Shown in pieces: positions 1 through 12,114 of a DNA stretch of 64,000 bases. The stretch lies in the NCBI GenBank assembly GCA_018389105.1, contig JACATO010001445.1, positions 124,001 through 188,000 of the forward strand. The letters are read 5' to 3'. Position 1 is the stretch's first letter; each line of letters begins with the position of its first letter. The translations under genes and the position numbers were made by a program. The notes under the pieces were generated by a model. The model did not search any database. It saw only the letters and a program-made list of their open reading frames with translations, and had not been told where the DNA came from. This DNA is from Nautilus pompilius (Eukaryota; Mollusca; Cephalopoda; Nautilida; Nautilidae).

Positions 1-800
1 TTCTTTTTCGCATATGTAAGTCTTCTACCGGTGTCTGGATTTTTGCGACGTCGTTGTTGCAAAGTAATTCGCTATAACATTAGGGGCTGTCCAGACAACG
101 AAAATATTTTTAATAGAGAAAAGGGAACAGAAAGATATTTTACTGACGCCCTGTCCCTGGTAACTTTCTTTGATCGGGTTGGGGAAGGAAGAGGGGTCTG
201 ATTTTCGGAACGTCGAATTCTTTATTAATGAATAAATAAACGACTCCAAAAAATACCGTAATATCGCAATAGAAATGGCGCGGTTCGTCCAAAATCTTAC
301 ATTATAAACAAATACAACGACACTATTAATGCTTAATTCTTTAAAATTAAACATTTTTGCCAAGATATTGCATACAATTGCATCACACTGCTATTCTCTG
401 ATTGCCGCCATATTCCCTTACTCGGTAAGTAATAAATGACAAGGAAGATAATTCATCACGTGACATCTGTCTCGCGGCCACACCGGGGGGGGGGGGAGGT
501 GGGCAACGCGCGGTGGCGATTCGGGACGAGGATTTCTTCTTCTTTCCCTTTCGTTCCGCGCCCGCCCACAGTTCGGCTTTAGTTCACTCGGCCCAGCCCT
601 CGGCGGTGTCACGAGGGGATCCGCCGTAACCAACGGCGTACCTCCGGAAGAGACACCTTTGGTTAACTCCGATGGAATCGTGAGACCCCGTGTGGGGAGG
701 GGCTGGTGGGTGGCGCGCTTCTGGAAACGACAACGGGATATTTAAATTATTTAGCCACTTTTCCATGAAAATTTATTTACGTTGGTTTTTTTCCACGCCT
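1..800. other. Non-coding CpG-rich stretch at left edge
   Basis: I see no gene here. The short open frames are not supported by any recognisable domain and overlap on opposite strands. A run of G lies near 485-497. If the HAND intron really extends this far left, this is intronic sequence, but that is an inference from the missing HAND second exon. Confidence 0.5.
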
Positions 801-843
801 TCCCGTCCCCGTCCCCGTCCCCGTCCCCCCCCCCACCCACGGG
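801..843. repeat. C-rich (CCGTCC)n tract, G-quadruplex-prone on the minus strand
   Basis: Four successive CCGTCC-type units run into a C9-10 block and ACCCAC. Read on the minus strand this gives five or more G4 runs separated by 1-2 bases, which meets the usual pattern for an intramolecular G-quadruplex. Nothing coding lies next to it. Confidence 0.7.
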
Positions 844-2242
844 GACTGCCGTCGTGTTGACACCGGCTCAACCCGCAAGCGCCCTCTTTAAGCTTTGCGT
901 AGATATATCATAAGGAAGAATGATGGCCGAGCTGTGTACGCGCTGTCTGTCTGATTTCTTGTGCGAGGTGGAGAAGAGGGCAGATAGATACATTCTAGTA
1001 TCTAAGATTTGGTTGCGTAAACAGATATCGCCACACAAGAGCTTTTCTCGTTATCTAAAAATCTTTTTTTTTTTTATATCCAAAGGCCGATAACAAAATC
1101 TCCCTCCGGAACAAGGCACAAGAACGAGAACTCTCTCCCCCCCACCACCACCGCCACCCTCCAACCCCTCGAGGCCTCGGTACTCCACAAATTTAATATC
1201 TACTCTGGGGGAACCGGCTCAGTTTCCCCAACCCGAGGTTATCAGCCATAATCCTAGTTAAGAAAAGCTTTTAGCTTGCGATACGGAAAGTGATTCGGCA
1301 AGCTTGGCATCGCGAATAGAATTCTCAAGTGTTGCCTCTCCCACCCACCCACCCCCCCGAGTATCCTACGTTGAAAAAGTCTCCCCTCTCCCACACAGAA
1401 AAGCCAAACAGTAACTTGCATTCGTCAACTTAAAGAAGGCTTATTGCAAAACCGAACAAAAAGGAATCTTGCATTTATAAGCATATCTCAAAGCGTTCAT
1501 TCGTCGCTAACCGGTAATATCGCGCCGGCATGCTTTTTTGGGCGGGGGGGGGCTGGGGTTGGGAGGGGTTGTCTTCTCTTGGACGACGGCTGACGACGAC
1601 GTCATCTGTCTAGTTTCATCCCGAACAAAGCCGACTTCTTATCCACAGCGCGAGTTTTCGCGCGCTCTCAAGCGGCGGAAATGATATTCGTGATACAAAA
1701 ATTTGAAAGTAAAAGGAGCAAAATAAATTTAAAAAAAAAAAAAATTCTCATGAATGATTAATAACAACATATCGATCGATCGATCGGATTTGTTATTTAT
1801 TTTATTATTACCAAACAAGACTTGTTCCTTGTTCCGTAATCGACGAACCCGGTGGCAATAACACTGCCCGGGAGTTACGATAACGCGGAATCGTTCCTGC
1901 ACCGAAAAGGTTCGGGAGGGAGGGGGGGGGCAAGTCTAGAATATATCTCTCCGACTCCCGTAATATTTGCTAAATCATCATCCGCTCTCCGGTAACAATT
2001 GAATTAAGATAGCAGCCTTATAATGCGGTTCGTCTTTCACTAGAGAAGGCCAATGTTAACCGACGTTGCGTATTTAGCCTTGAAGCGATTTCGCGACTGC
2101 CGGCGGCCGGGAAGCGTCTGTCACTGAGCTAGTTCGTTCGTTTGCGCAGCAGGCACCCCCCCCACCACCACCACGGTTTCGAGTTTTTAACAGTACCGCC
2201 GAGAGTTATTGAGAAAGGGCGGAATGGCGAACTGAAGGATGG
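844..2242. other. Non-coding, no gene seen
   Basis: This is mixed unique sequence with many short C or G homopolymers (near 1140, 1344, 1540, 1925 and 2157). An (ATCG)4 tetranucleotide run lies at 1771-1786. No open frame over about 60 codons resembles a known protein. Confidence 0.5.
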
Positions 2243-2722
2243 TTTAGAGAGAGAGAGAGAGAGATGACATCAGTACATAGAGAGAGAGATGGAGAGAGAT
2301 GACGTCAGTAGAGAGGGAGAAATGACGTCAGTACATAGAGAGAAATGGAGAGAGATGACGTCAGTAAAGAGGGAGAAATGACGTCAGTACATAGAGTGAG
2401 AGAGATGACGTCAGTACAGAGGGAGAAATGACGTCAGTACATAGAGTGAGAGAGATGACGTCAGTACAGAGAGAGATGGAGAGAGATGATGTCAGTACAT
2501 AGAGAGAGATGACGTCAGTAGAGAGGGAGAAATGACGTCAGTACAGAGAGAGAGAGATGACGTCAGTACATAGAGAGAGAGAGATGGAGAGAGATGACGT
2601 CAGTAGAGAGGGAGAAATGACGTCAGTACATAGAGAGAGAGATGACATCAGTACATAGAGAGATGACATCAGTACATAGAGAGAGAGATGACGTCAGTAC
2701 ATAGAGAGAGAGAGAGAGAGGA
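2243..2722 (+). repeat. CRE minisatellite array 1 (GA-rich unit with TGACGTCAGTACA)
   Basis: Irregular tandem units of about 20-45 bp are built from GAGAGA plus GATGACGTCAGTACATAGA. I count about 13 exact TGACGTCA palindromes and four one-base variants (TGACATCA, TGATGTCA). Unit length varies because the GA spacer expands and contracts. The motif is a textbook full cAMP-response element. The array has the same unit as the one near 51.8 kb, and the inverted form occurs near 6.5-7.1 kb. Function is unknown. Confidence 0.9.
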
Positions 2723-3164
2723 GAGCAGTCGTCGTTACGGAATATAAGCAAATGTTTTGTCGCTTCTTTATCAGATCTGTCGAGCGGCTTAATATCTAGA
2801 AAACAAGCAACAGAGACTCGAAACTAGATACGTCCGTTATGTTGTGATATAAAATGTCGTGAACTTCTCCATTAAAAGAAAGGAAAAAAAATAGCGTTCT
2901 AATAAATTTTAAAATACTACAACAAAACTGTAAACCGACAATGAAAAATTTCGCCCTCTTGCGGCGCGCTAAAAAACGATACGGAAATGTTAAAGAGTAG
3001 CCGGCCTTCCTGGATTATAATTCTGCCAAATAAAGGTGATTATTTGATCTCTCTCTCTCTCTCTCATGGCCATTTCCTTTTGCTTATATCTTACTTCATG
3101 TTCACCTGTGTGGGTTTAGTATTTTGTTACCTCATTCAAACAAAAATGTTCTGATCCTTGCTGT
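2723..3164. other. Non-coding, no gene seen
   Basis: AT-rich unique sequence with a (CT)9 run at about 3049-3065. Nothing else is recognisable. Confidence 0.5.
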
Positions 3165-3560
3165 AGATAAACGTATAACATTCCACACTAATATTATATT
3201 ATAGCATATACGTCATATTATAAGTGTAGTATAAATAACATTACATATACTATGGCATAACGTATCTTTTCACACTAAATGGTAATACTGAATAAAATAG
3301 TATAGTGTAGTATAGAGTAGAGTAGTATATAATGGTATAATATAGCTTAGCTTAGGTAGTATAACATAGTACAGAAAAGTACAGTATAGTATACAAATGT
3401 ATTGAAATAGCATACCATAGTGTAGTTTGGTGCAATCAAAGAAAATAATAACAGTGTTGTATATAGTAAAATATACGGTATAGAATATCATATCGCGCTA
3501 TAGAACAACAGTATAAAATAACATTGCATACCTTAGTATAGTATACTATGATAACATAGT
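3165..3560. repeat. Degenerate TAGTATA-type low-complexity region
   Basis: About 400 bp is dominated by drifting TAGTATA/TATAG/ATAGTAT words, such as the runs near 3299-3330 and 3355-3400. No unit is perfectly periodic. It looks like an old pentamer or heptamer satellite that has decayed. The 73-codon minus-strand frame across it (tyrosine/leucine-rich) is a by-product of this composition. Confidence 0.65.
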
Positions 3561-3699
3561 ATTGCATAAGATGCCGAGTGACCTCTCATATACATGTATG
3601 GATTTTAATACTGTTTTCTATTTAGAAAGTCGGTATAAATTCTAGTTGTTCGTTTTAAATTAAAGTTGTTGTTTTACCGCCATCCTGCCAAATCTGTAA

Positions 3700-3850
3700 T
3701 TCGGCCAAGAGCGCATGCGCCGCGAACTAGCTGGCGGAAGAGGAAGTCGATGGCTTCGTCGTCACCGCGAAGACTGGCTGGTGGCGGAAGGTGGCACCAC
3801 CGACGACTGGTTACGGTTACGGTTTCGGTTTGGCGGCCCGAGAAAGAAGA
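3700..3850. promoter_or_regulatory. Candidate CpG-rich promoter-like segment with NRF1 and ETS motifs
   Basis: A perfect NRF1-type palindrome GCGCATGCGC lies at 3711-3720. ETS-like cores (GCGGAAGAGGAAG) follow at about 3733-3747, within a CpG-dense block. NRF1 and ETS pairs are typical of housekeeping, often bidirectional, promoters in animals. No first exon or transcript can be recognised beside it, so the promoter call is an inference from motifs alone. Confidence 0.35.
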
Positions 3851-4635
3851 AAAAAAAAAAAAATGGAAAGTCGGCTTCGCTACCGAGTTGACTATTTATC
3901 TTTCTTTAAATAGTTTACGTGTTGGTCTCCGCAACCATCCTCCCACCTCAACCTCAGCGCCGAAATACATCTTCAAAGAGTTTCTCTCCATAAGAGAAAC
4001 AAAAATATTTTTGTTGAAATTATTCTCGATTTCCGCAGAAAAAGGAGGGGAGGGGTTATTGGGGGGGGTGTGGTCGGTCGTTGCACCATCCTAGTTAGAA
4101 TAATGACAAACGACTCGGCGCCGGAACAGGAACCACGCGGATATTACGTTACATCACCGCCAGGGACAACCCCCCCCCCCAGCCAGCCAGCCAGCCAGCC
4201 CCTTTCTTTTTATCTTTACCGGTTCTCGCCGAAGTTAAGTCACCGAATATTTATTGCCGATTCCCCACCCACCCCCTCCCACCTTTTATCACGGCTTTCG
4301 CAGACGACAGAAATTTGTTCAACCTTAGCCGGGGCCTCGCGAGTTTTTTTATTTTTTATTATTATTTAGTAGTTTCCGCCGATAAGGAGCAGCAGCGAGA
4401 ACAATTCCACGGTTGGCGGCCGGGCGGGATGACAAAGCAACGACTGGCACGGCCCTATAATGGCGACAGGGTGCCGCCGCCGCGCCGAAATATCGCGGAA
4501 AGGTGCGAGACTTTCAAACCTCCCCCCCGCAACAAGAGTATTTTGCAACAACAACAACTACTACTCCGCCCGGTGCGCATGCGCGCGTGTTCGGCCGCGT
4601 TGTTAAAGCGCACTGTCCCGCAGCCAAAATGACGA

Positions 4636-4671
<36 letters not shown>

Positions 4672-4829
4672 ACATTCGCGATTGGTGACTGGTGACCCGC
4701 CTTGGGACCATAACGTGACGTAATGGCCCTTGCGTATTCTTTGAGTTGTCGCTCCCAGGCGAGTCGAGTAATAAGATATATATATAGGATGTTTAAGAAA
4801 ACCGTTAAAATCATTAAATACCCTCTCTC
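3851..4829. other. Non-coding with A-tract and AGCC repeat
   Basis: It contains a C-run followed by (AGCC)4-5 at about 4171-4202 and a 30-plus base A tract at about 4639-4670. Overlapping short open frames on both strands lack known domains. No gene is supported. Confidence 0.5.
4574..4585. promoter_or_regulatory. NRF1-type palindrome TGCGCATGCGCG
   Basis: This is a second strong NRF1 consensus match, about 860 bp from the one at 3711. It lies in CpG-rich sequence and no adjacent gene is recognised. Confidence 0.4.
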
Positions 4830-5205
4830 TTTCTCCTCCCCATCTTTATACCCATACACCCCAATCTCCATCTCCATCCCCATCCCCATCTCTCCCCCCT
4901 CTCTCCCATCTTTATACCCGTATACCCCAATCCCCATCTCTCTCCCCAATCTTTCTACCCATATACCCCAATTTCCATCTCCATCTCTCTCTCCCATCTT
5001 TCTAACCGTATACCCCAATTTCCATCCCCATGTCTCTCTCCCTCCCTCCCCAATCTTTCTACCTATATACCGCACTTTCCATCCCCATCTCTCTCTCTCC
5101 CCCTCTCTCCCATCTTTCTAACCGTATACCCAATTTCCATCCCCATCTCTCTCTCTCCCATCTTTCTACCCGTATCTCTCTCTCTCTCTCTCTCTAACTG
5201 CCTAA
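4830..5205. repeat. CT-rich minisatellite with ATACCCCAATTTCCATCCCC units
   Basis: Roughly 45-60 bp units alternate a pyrimidine block (CTCTCTCCCATCTTTCTA) with ACCGTATACCCCAATTTCCAT. At least six imperfect copies are visible, ending in a plain (TC)n run near 5177-5193. The long open frames on both strands (up to 206 codons) come from the repeat and have no coding signature. Confidence 0.85.
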
Positions 5206-6445
5206 TCTCCCAAACAGCGCTATAATAAAAATAATCAGTCCATCGCTGCCAGAGCCCCGAATCCCGTACCAGATGGTCTGTTCAGAAAGCTATATAACTT
5301 ACCCATCAGAAAGCATTCCCCCTTTGATAAGACCGATCACTTTCGCTATCGCTAAGCAGATGATAAACCGTGCTACACTGTAATGCCTTGCACTTACTTT
5401 CCCACAAAATCACTAACTGCTCCATTATGATATTCTCTTTCCTTCTCTCCACCTTCACGCGCCGCTGTTCATTCTTTTTAACATCCCGATTCTTAACAAC
5501 GGGAGGGGGGTATCTGTGCATCAGACAGTTACAAACAAATAACCAAAGCTCATCGTAATAAAATTAATAGCTATCTACACGTTTTCAATGTTAATTTTAA
5601 AATTGCTTTCTGCTCCCTCTTCCACCACCCACTCGGCTTTAACAACTATTCGCATTAATTCGCGGAATTCTGAACGAGTTTCCGCAAATCCGTAGCTAGA
5701 AACAGCTGGTTATTACCATGGCGGACCCGCCATCAAACTGGTTTTGCGCATTTAAAGTGGATATTGATTGCCATTTCTATCCGTTTTCTTTTGATTGTTA
5801 TAGAACTTTACAGGGCATGTAAAGTCCTGCAAGGTGTGGACGTCCTCATACATCCGAAAACCCAGTAGTGCATGCTGATATCGGAGTTGATTAACACTAT
5901 GTTAATGCGATAAGATTACAGGCCCTGGACGAGGCGTCTGCGGTGGGTTGGAGTGGGATTGGGGGAGCCTAGTCTTAATATCGAACAGCTCTCCTCCGGA
6001 AGAGTTTGGCGCAGTCCAACGACCAATTACAAGCGGGGTTTAAATAAAACGTGGAACTTAGTAGCTGCGGTTAGGGGGGGGGGTGGGACGGGGCGGCGGA
6101 ACCGGAAAGAAATCTTTTAGAAAAGGCAGCGAGCGAGAATTTTGTCACCTCGGCCGAGGGTCAGAGCCGCCCCGCTGCCCTTTTTTGACAGGGACCTGTA
6201 GTTGCGCATTCGCAATGAGAAATCGACCGCGCGCTTGTTCAACCGGAATGCTTACTGACACGTGTTCCGGAGGAACACGGTCATGCTCGGTCGGGGGGGG
6301 CGGACGAATGAGCGCGCCAACCCGGGGTTAAAGAAACAGGCAGCCGTGATGTAAGAAGACCTAGTCTGTCTGTCTGACAGGGGATACGGGCCATAAATCC
6401 TATTACTTCCGAAAAGGAAGGAGTAAATGCTGTTGCATTTAAGCC
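5206..6445. other. Non-coding; contains a YY1-like inverted pair
   Basis: There is no gene. At 5718-5733 a perfect inverted repeat, ATGGCGG-AC-CCGCCAT, places two YY1-like ATGGCGG cores head to head. A G9 run lies near 6074 and another near 6292. Confidence 0.5.
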
Positions 6446-7092
6446 AGGCATCTCTCTCTCACTCTCTGTAGTGACGTCATCCATCTGTAGTGACGTCATC
6501 TCTCTCCGTAGTGACATCTATCTGTAATGATGTAATCTCTCTGTAGTGATGTAATCTCTCTGTAGTGACGTCATCCATCTGTAGTGACGTCATCTCTCTC
6601 CGTAGTGACATCTATCTGTAATGATGTAATCTCTCTGTAGTGACGTCATCTATCTGTAGTGACGTCATCTATCTCCGCAGTGACATATATCTGTAATGAC
6701 GTCATCACTCTGTAGTGATGTAATCTCTCTGTAGTGACGTCATTTATCTAGTGACGTCATCTCGCTCCGCAGTGACATCTATCTGTAATGATGTAATCTC
6801 TCTGTAATGACGTCATCACTCTCCGCAGTGACATCTATCTGTAATGACGTCATCACTGTAGTGATGTAATCTCTCTGTAGTGACGTCATCTATCTGTAGT
6901 GACGTCATCTCGCTCTGCAGTGACATCTATCTGTAATGATGTAATCTCTCTGTAGTGACGTCATCTATCTATAGTGACGTCATCTATCTGTAATGATGTA
7001 ATCTCTTCTGTAGTGACGTCATCTATCTGTAGTGACGTCATCTATCTGTAATGATGTAATCTCTCTCTGTAGTGACGTCATCTCCCTCTCTC
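6446..7092 (-). repeat. CRE/CARE minisatellite array 2
   Basis: Units of about 19-20 bp are of the form CTCTGTAGTGACGTCATCT, interspersed with TGTAATGATGTAATCTCTC. I count about 18 exact TGACGTCA sites and about nine TGATGTAAT sites. The reverse complement of the CRE unit (GATGACGTCACTACAGAGAG) differs by only a base or two from the unit of the arrays at 2.2-2.7 kb and 51.8-52.1 kb. So this is the same family in the opposite orientation, hence strand minus. TGATGTAAT fits the CARE (ATF4-C/EBP) consensus TGATGNAAT. Confidence 0.9.
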
Positions 7093-7503
7093 TGCAATGA
7101 GCGGACTTTCGATTTCATTCACTTTGTCATCTCGGAGCCCCACAGTAAACGTTTCTACCTCAAAAAGGGCTCTTCTTCCCCTCTTCGCCAGTTAAACAAA
7201 ATATACAATTCTAACGGCTCATCCTGACACACACAGATTGGAGGAAATATCTCCAGCTTTGAATTCAAACAGTTTTCCGATAGTGCAGGACAAATGCACT
7301 CTCACGTTATAAGACGGCGCAGCGAGAAAGCGAGGCCGGGGAGATAGCAACTTTGAAATCCAAACTCCCGCCCCCTTTTTTTTTTCGTATCTACAAAGAA
7401 ACAAACTATTATGTATCAATAAGCACGATGATTTTCACTTTCAAAATTCTTGGTAAATTTGTGGCATAGGATGATTGAGCTTCATATGGATGCTTTGTAT
7501 ATA
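7093..7503. other. Non-coding spacer between two arrays
   Basis: Unique sequence with no gene. The last 30 bases grade into highly diverged copies of the following 55-bp satellite. Confidence 0.5.
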
Positions 7504-9592
7504 TTGATTGATTTTGAACCCAAAATGAATCTTGATGTCAAAGTAAAGACGTTTCCATTGGTTGATTCTACACCCCAAAGTGGATAGTGACGTCAAAGTA
7601 AAGATGTTTCCATTGGTTGATTCTACACCCCAAAGTGGATAGTGACGTTAAAGATGTTTCCATTGGTTGATTCTACACCCCAAAATGGATAGTGACGTCA
7701 AAGTAAAGATGTTTCCATTGGTTGATTCTACACCCCAAAGTGGATAGTGACGTCAAAGTAAAGATGTTTCCATTGGTTGATTCTACACCCCAAAGTGGAT
7801 AGTGACGTCAAAGTAAAGATGTTTCCATTGGTTGATTCTACACCCCAAAGTGGATAGTGACGTTAAAGATGTTTCCATTGGTTGATTCTACATCCAGAGT
7901 GGATATTGACGTCAAAGTAAAGATGTTTCCATTGGTTGATTCTACATCCAGAGTGGATAGTGACGTCAAAGTAAGGATGTTTCCATTGGTTGATTCTACA
8001 CCCCAAAGTGGATATTGACGTCAAAGTAAAGATGTTTCCATTGGTTGATTCTACACCCCAAAGTGGATATTGACGTCAAAGTAAAGATGTTTCCATTGGT
8101 TGATTCTACACCCCAAAATGGATAGTGACGTCAAAGTAAAGATGTTTCCATTGGTTGATTCTACACCCCAAAGTGGATAGTGACGTTAAAGATGTTTCCA
8201 TTGGTTGATTCTACACCCCAAAATGGATAGTGACGTCAAAGTAAAGATGTTTCCATTGGTTGATTCTACACCCCAAAATGGATAGTGACGTCAAAGTAAA
8301 GATGTTTCCATTGGTTGATTCTACACCCCAAAGTGGATAGTGACGTCAAAGTAAGATGTTTCCATTGGTTGATTCTACCACCCCAAAGTGGATAGTGACG
8401 TTAAAGATGTTTCCATTGGTTGATTCTACACCCCAAAATGGATAGTGACGTCAAAGTAAAGATGTTTCCATTGGTTGATTCTACACCCCAAAATGGATAG
8501 TGACGTCAAAGTAAAGATGTTTCCATTGGTTGATTCTACACCCCAAAGTGGATAGTGACGTCAAAGTAAAGATGTTTCCATTGGTTGATTCTACACCCCA
8601 AAGTGGATACTGACGTCAAAGTAAAGATGTTTCCATTGGTTGATTCTACACCCCAAAGTGGATATTGACGTCAAAATAAAGATGTTTCCATTGGTTGATT
8701 CTACATCCAGAGTGGATATTGACGTCAAAGTAAAGATGTTTCCATTGGTTGATTCTACATCCAGAGTGGATAGTGACGTCAAAGTAAGGATGTTTCCATT
8801 GGTTGATTCTACACCCCAAAGTGGATATTGACGTCAAAGTAAAGATGTTTCCATTGGTTGATTCTACACCCCAAAGTGGATACTGACGTCAAAGTAAAGA
8901 TGTTTCCATTGGTTGATTCTACACCCCAAAGTGGATACTGACGTCAAAGTAAAGATGTTTCCATTGGTTGATTCTACACCCCAAAGTGGATAGTGACGTC
9001 AAAGTAAAGATGTTTCCATTGGTTGATTCTACACCCCAAAGTGGATAGTGACGTCAAAGTAAAGATGTTTCCATTGGTTGATTCTACACCCCAAAGTGGA
9101 TAGTGACGTCAAAGTAAAGATGTTTCCATTGGTTGATTCTACACCCAAAGTGGATACTGACGTCAAGTAAAGATGTTTCCATTGGTTGATTCTACACCCC
9201 AAAGTGGATACTGACGTCAAAGTAAAGATGTTTTCCATTGGTTGATTCTACACCCCAAAGTGGAATAGTGACGTCAAAGTAAAGATGTTTTCCATTGGTT
9301 GATTCTACACCCCAAAGGGATACTGACGTCAAAGTAACACCCCAAAGTAGATACTGACGTCAAAGTAAAGATGTTTCCATTGGTTGATTCTACACCCCAA
9401 AGTAGATACTGACGTCAAAGTAAAGATGTTTCCATTGGTTGATTCTACACCCCAAAGTGGATATTGACGTCAAAGTAAAGATGTTTCCATTGGTTGATTC
9501 TACGCCCCAAAGTGGATATTGACGTCAAAGTAAAGATGTTTCCATTGGTTGATTCTACATCCAGAGTGGATACTGGCATCAAAATAAAGTTG
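7504..9592 (+). repeat. 55-bp satellite array with CRE plus inverted CCAAT box in each unit
   Basis: About 37 head-to-tail copies of a 55-bp unit each contain TGACGTCAAAGTAAAG, then ATGTTTCCATTGGTTGATTC, then TACACCCCAAAGTGGATA. Roughly 33 units keep the exact CRE palindrome and nearly all keep ATTGG (reverse CCAAT box). Four 46-bp short units lack CAAAGTAA and read GACGTTAAAGATG. A variant tail CATCCAGAGTGGATA replaces CACCCCAAAGTGGATA in blocks at about 7890-7970 and 8703-8780. Units at both ends are more diverged, as expected for an array maintained by unequal exchange. Short reading frames through it are by-products. Confidence 0.95.
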
Positions 9593-12114
9593 TAATTGAA
9601 AGGTGTGTTGTTATGCCATTAATTTAAAAATCAGATAGAAATATATACATATTTTTGGTCCCATTGCGAAACTCGCGCTGAAGCCGATCCGGGTACTGCA
9701 CCGCGATTTTACCAGCCTCCTTACTGACATCCATCACTTTCGCTCGGTCATTTGTGACTCTAACTGCGAAGAGGAAGAACATGCGTGATGGAACTCACAT
9801 ACAGAGATTATTACGTTGTAAAGCACAAACGTTTCAACCACCCATCCCCCCTTCAACTGAGCAGAGTCGCCGCTCAGCCGAGCCTCGTACGAGTCAACAA
9901 ACGCGTCGCTTCTTCAGAAACGCAGATTCATTCGGCGATCGTGCGCCTTGAAATCTTTCCCCGGGTTAAGACAATCACCAAGATCTTTTCCCCTACCTCA
10001 TCATCCCGTCATCCGCGCTATAATCTGCCTCAGGGAATTCCAATCGATCCTCACGTGACAAGTCCGTCCTATATTCTCTAAGAACTCATTCTCGAACCCC
10101 CTCCGGATAAAATTTATCTGCCTAAAAACATCTTTCTACCACTATTACCCCCCCCCCTTACCTCTAGGTCGGTGACCTTGTTATTCATCATTATGAACGA
10201 GAGTATCAACTTTTTTTCTTTTCGTTGTATATAAAACGCTTTCAGTGACCTTTGCCGGATATCATTTTTACCAAAACGAGGCGTCAAAATGGCGATCTCG
10301 TTCAGTCTGTTCTCCGCCGGAATATATATATAGATATATATATATATATATATATTATATACACACACACATACACACACACAAACGCGGGGCGTTTGAT
10401 GCCGGTGTTAGTCACAAAGAGTTTGCACTAAGAGATATCGTCTAAAGCACAAAGAGGTCAGAAAGAAAGGAGAGGAGAGGTTTGACGCCCAGTAGTTCAA
10501 ATGTGAAATCTGTCAAAAACCTACCAAAGCTAATTATAAAGAGAAAGTTAAAAGTTCAAAGAGATCGGAGAACAGAGGAGAGAAAAGAAAAAAAAAAACA
10601 AAACTTTTTTTAAAAAAATTATTTTTTGTTGTTTTAAAAGGAGAACGAACGGTTTTGTCTTACCTGACACGTGTTAGCGAAACATTTGTCCAAAGCCATA
10701 TATAATCAGAAAAATATGATAGCTTTTGGGCTTACTCGAGAAATTAATCAATTATATAGATATATATATATATGTGGGTGTGTATATATATGTTCAACCA
10801 CCACCTGAGAAGAAAGAACCGCGTCTAACATAATGATTAAATTAAAAATTTATATTACAGGTCGAAACTACGAGCATTAATTCCTACATTTCTTAGGAGA
10901 GACTTCCCTTTTCTCTCTTTTTTTAAAAAAAAAATGGCATAAACCAAACGAGAAATAAATTCCAGTAACGTTAATTAACAAACTTGGAGAATCCAAAAAA
11001 AAAAAAAATCACGCTATATTTCACCCAAGATACTGGTGGGCAGGGGGTCTACGACGCAGAGTTCAGGCTACAGCCACGAGCCGGAAGTTTTCGCATCACC
11101 CTAGAAATACGAATAAGAAAGTCTCCCTTCAAACTGCATTTTTTTGACATTGTACCAATGGCCGCTTCCAAACGTCCGATCGAGTCGCGACTTATAAAAG
11201 AAGATCCCTATGCTCGAGGTAAGGATTTCAAATATCCAACGCCTTTGCAGTTCCTTTGTAAATGTTTCCGGGCGAGGGAGCAAAAATTTGTCATGCAGAT
11301 TTAATTCGAATATTAGAAATTCTAGACGGACGCCAATCACCACCGCTGCGTATCATATATTGATGTTTGGAGCATCGACACGACGCCATTGTGTGAGACG
11401 GTAGACCTTCCGTGTAAGCGGATTACTTCGTAAAACGTTAAGACCACCCAACAAAAGCCGACGACCGACTTCTTTCTTCGCGGACTTATGATGCCGGGAG
11501 TGCCCTCGCAGGCGCTGCTGCTGCTGCTCTCTCCAGCGATGATCGTGGACGGTGGCGGTGTCCGGGAACGAGTTTTCGACGATCTTCGGGAAGACTGGGT
11601 CCAGTTTCCGAGAATCGATGCCGGTTATTCGAGAGACCTCGCTGAGTCCATCGGAAAGCCCACTTCATTTTGGAGGGAGGTGGGTGGGGCAGAGGCAGCG
11701 ACGGCAAGATAAAAATTCGACCAGACGACGCGAGAATGTTCGTTAGATCCTATCCCCGACTTCTAGGTCGAGATTTATAGAACCTCTTGTCGACTCGCCA
11801 CGAAGAATCTAATCTAGACGAGCAGAACTTTTCTGCTTCTCCATTACAATCTGTTATTTTTTGTTGTTGTTGTTGTTTTTAAAACCTAATCTATATCAAC
11901 ATCCGGGTAACTACTCCCTAATCTCCTCTTCTGCTTATGCAGGTCTCTTCGTTGTCAAGATTCGTTTTCAATTTTTTTTAAAAAATTTTGTTTATTTAAA
12001 GTTTTACCCCATTAATCTGATTTAATACATGTACTAATCTATTAGAGTAATCCAAGTCATACTCTCCTCTTTTCGGAGGAAACTATATCTCGTCCTTTGA
12101 TAACCTCTCGCTGT
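9593..12114. other. Non-coding stretch, CpG-containing
   Basis: No gene is supported. Short frames near 9754-10081 and 10984-11404 lack recognisable domains or splice-site-flanked exons. AT microsatellites occur near 10321 and 10755-10790. A CpG-rich block with CTG runs lies at about 11160-11720. Confidence 0.45.
10321..10382. repeat. (TA)n-(CA)n compound microsatellite
   Basis: Alternating AT dinucleotides pass into ACACACAC. Confidence 0.9.

Noticed and set aside
3666..4094. 142-codon plus-strand frame
   Set aside because: It crosses an A tract and a G tract and the peptide has no domain. The CpG-rich promoter-like context explains its openness.
7504..9592. Regular direct repeats resembling a CRISPR array
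   Set aside because: The units are contiguous, there are no unique spacers, and the surrounding genome is eukaryotic. It is a satellite.
11488..11746. Overlapping frames in a CpG-rich block
   Set aside because: The peptides are unrecognised, both strands are open, and CTG/GCT runs account for the leucine and alanine runs.
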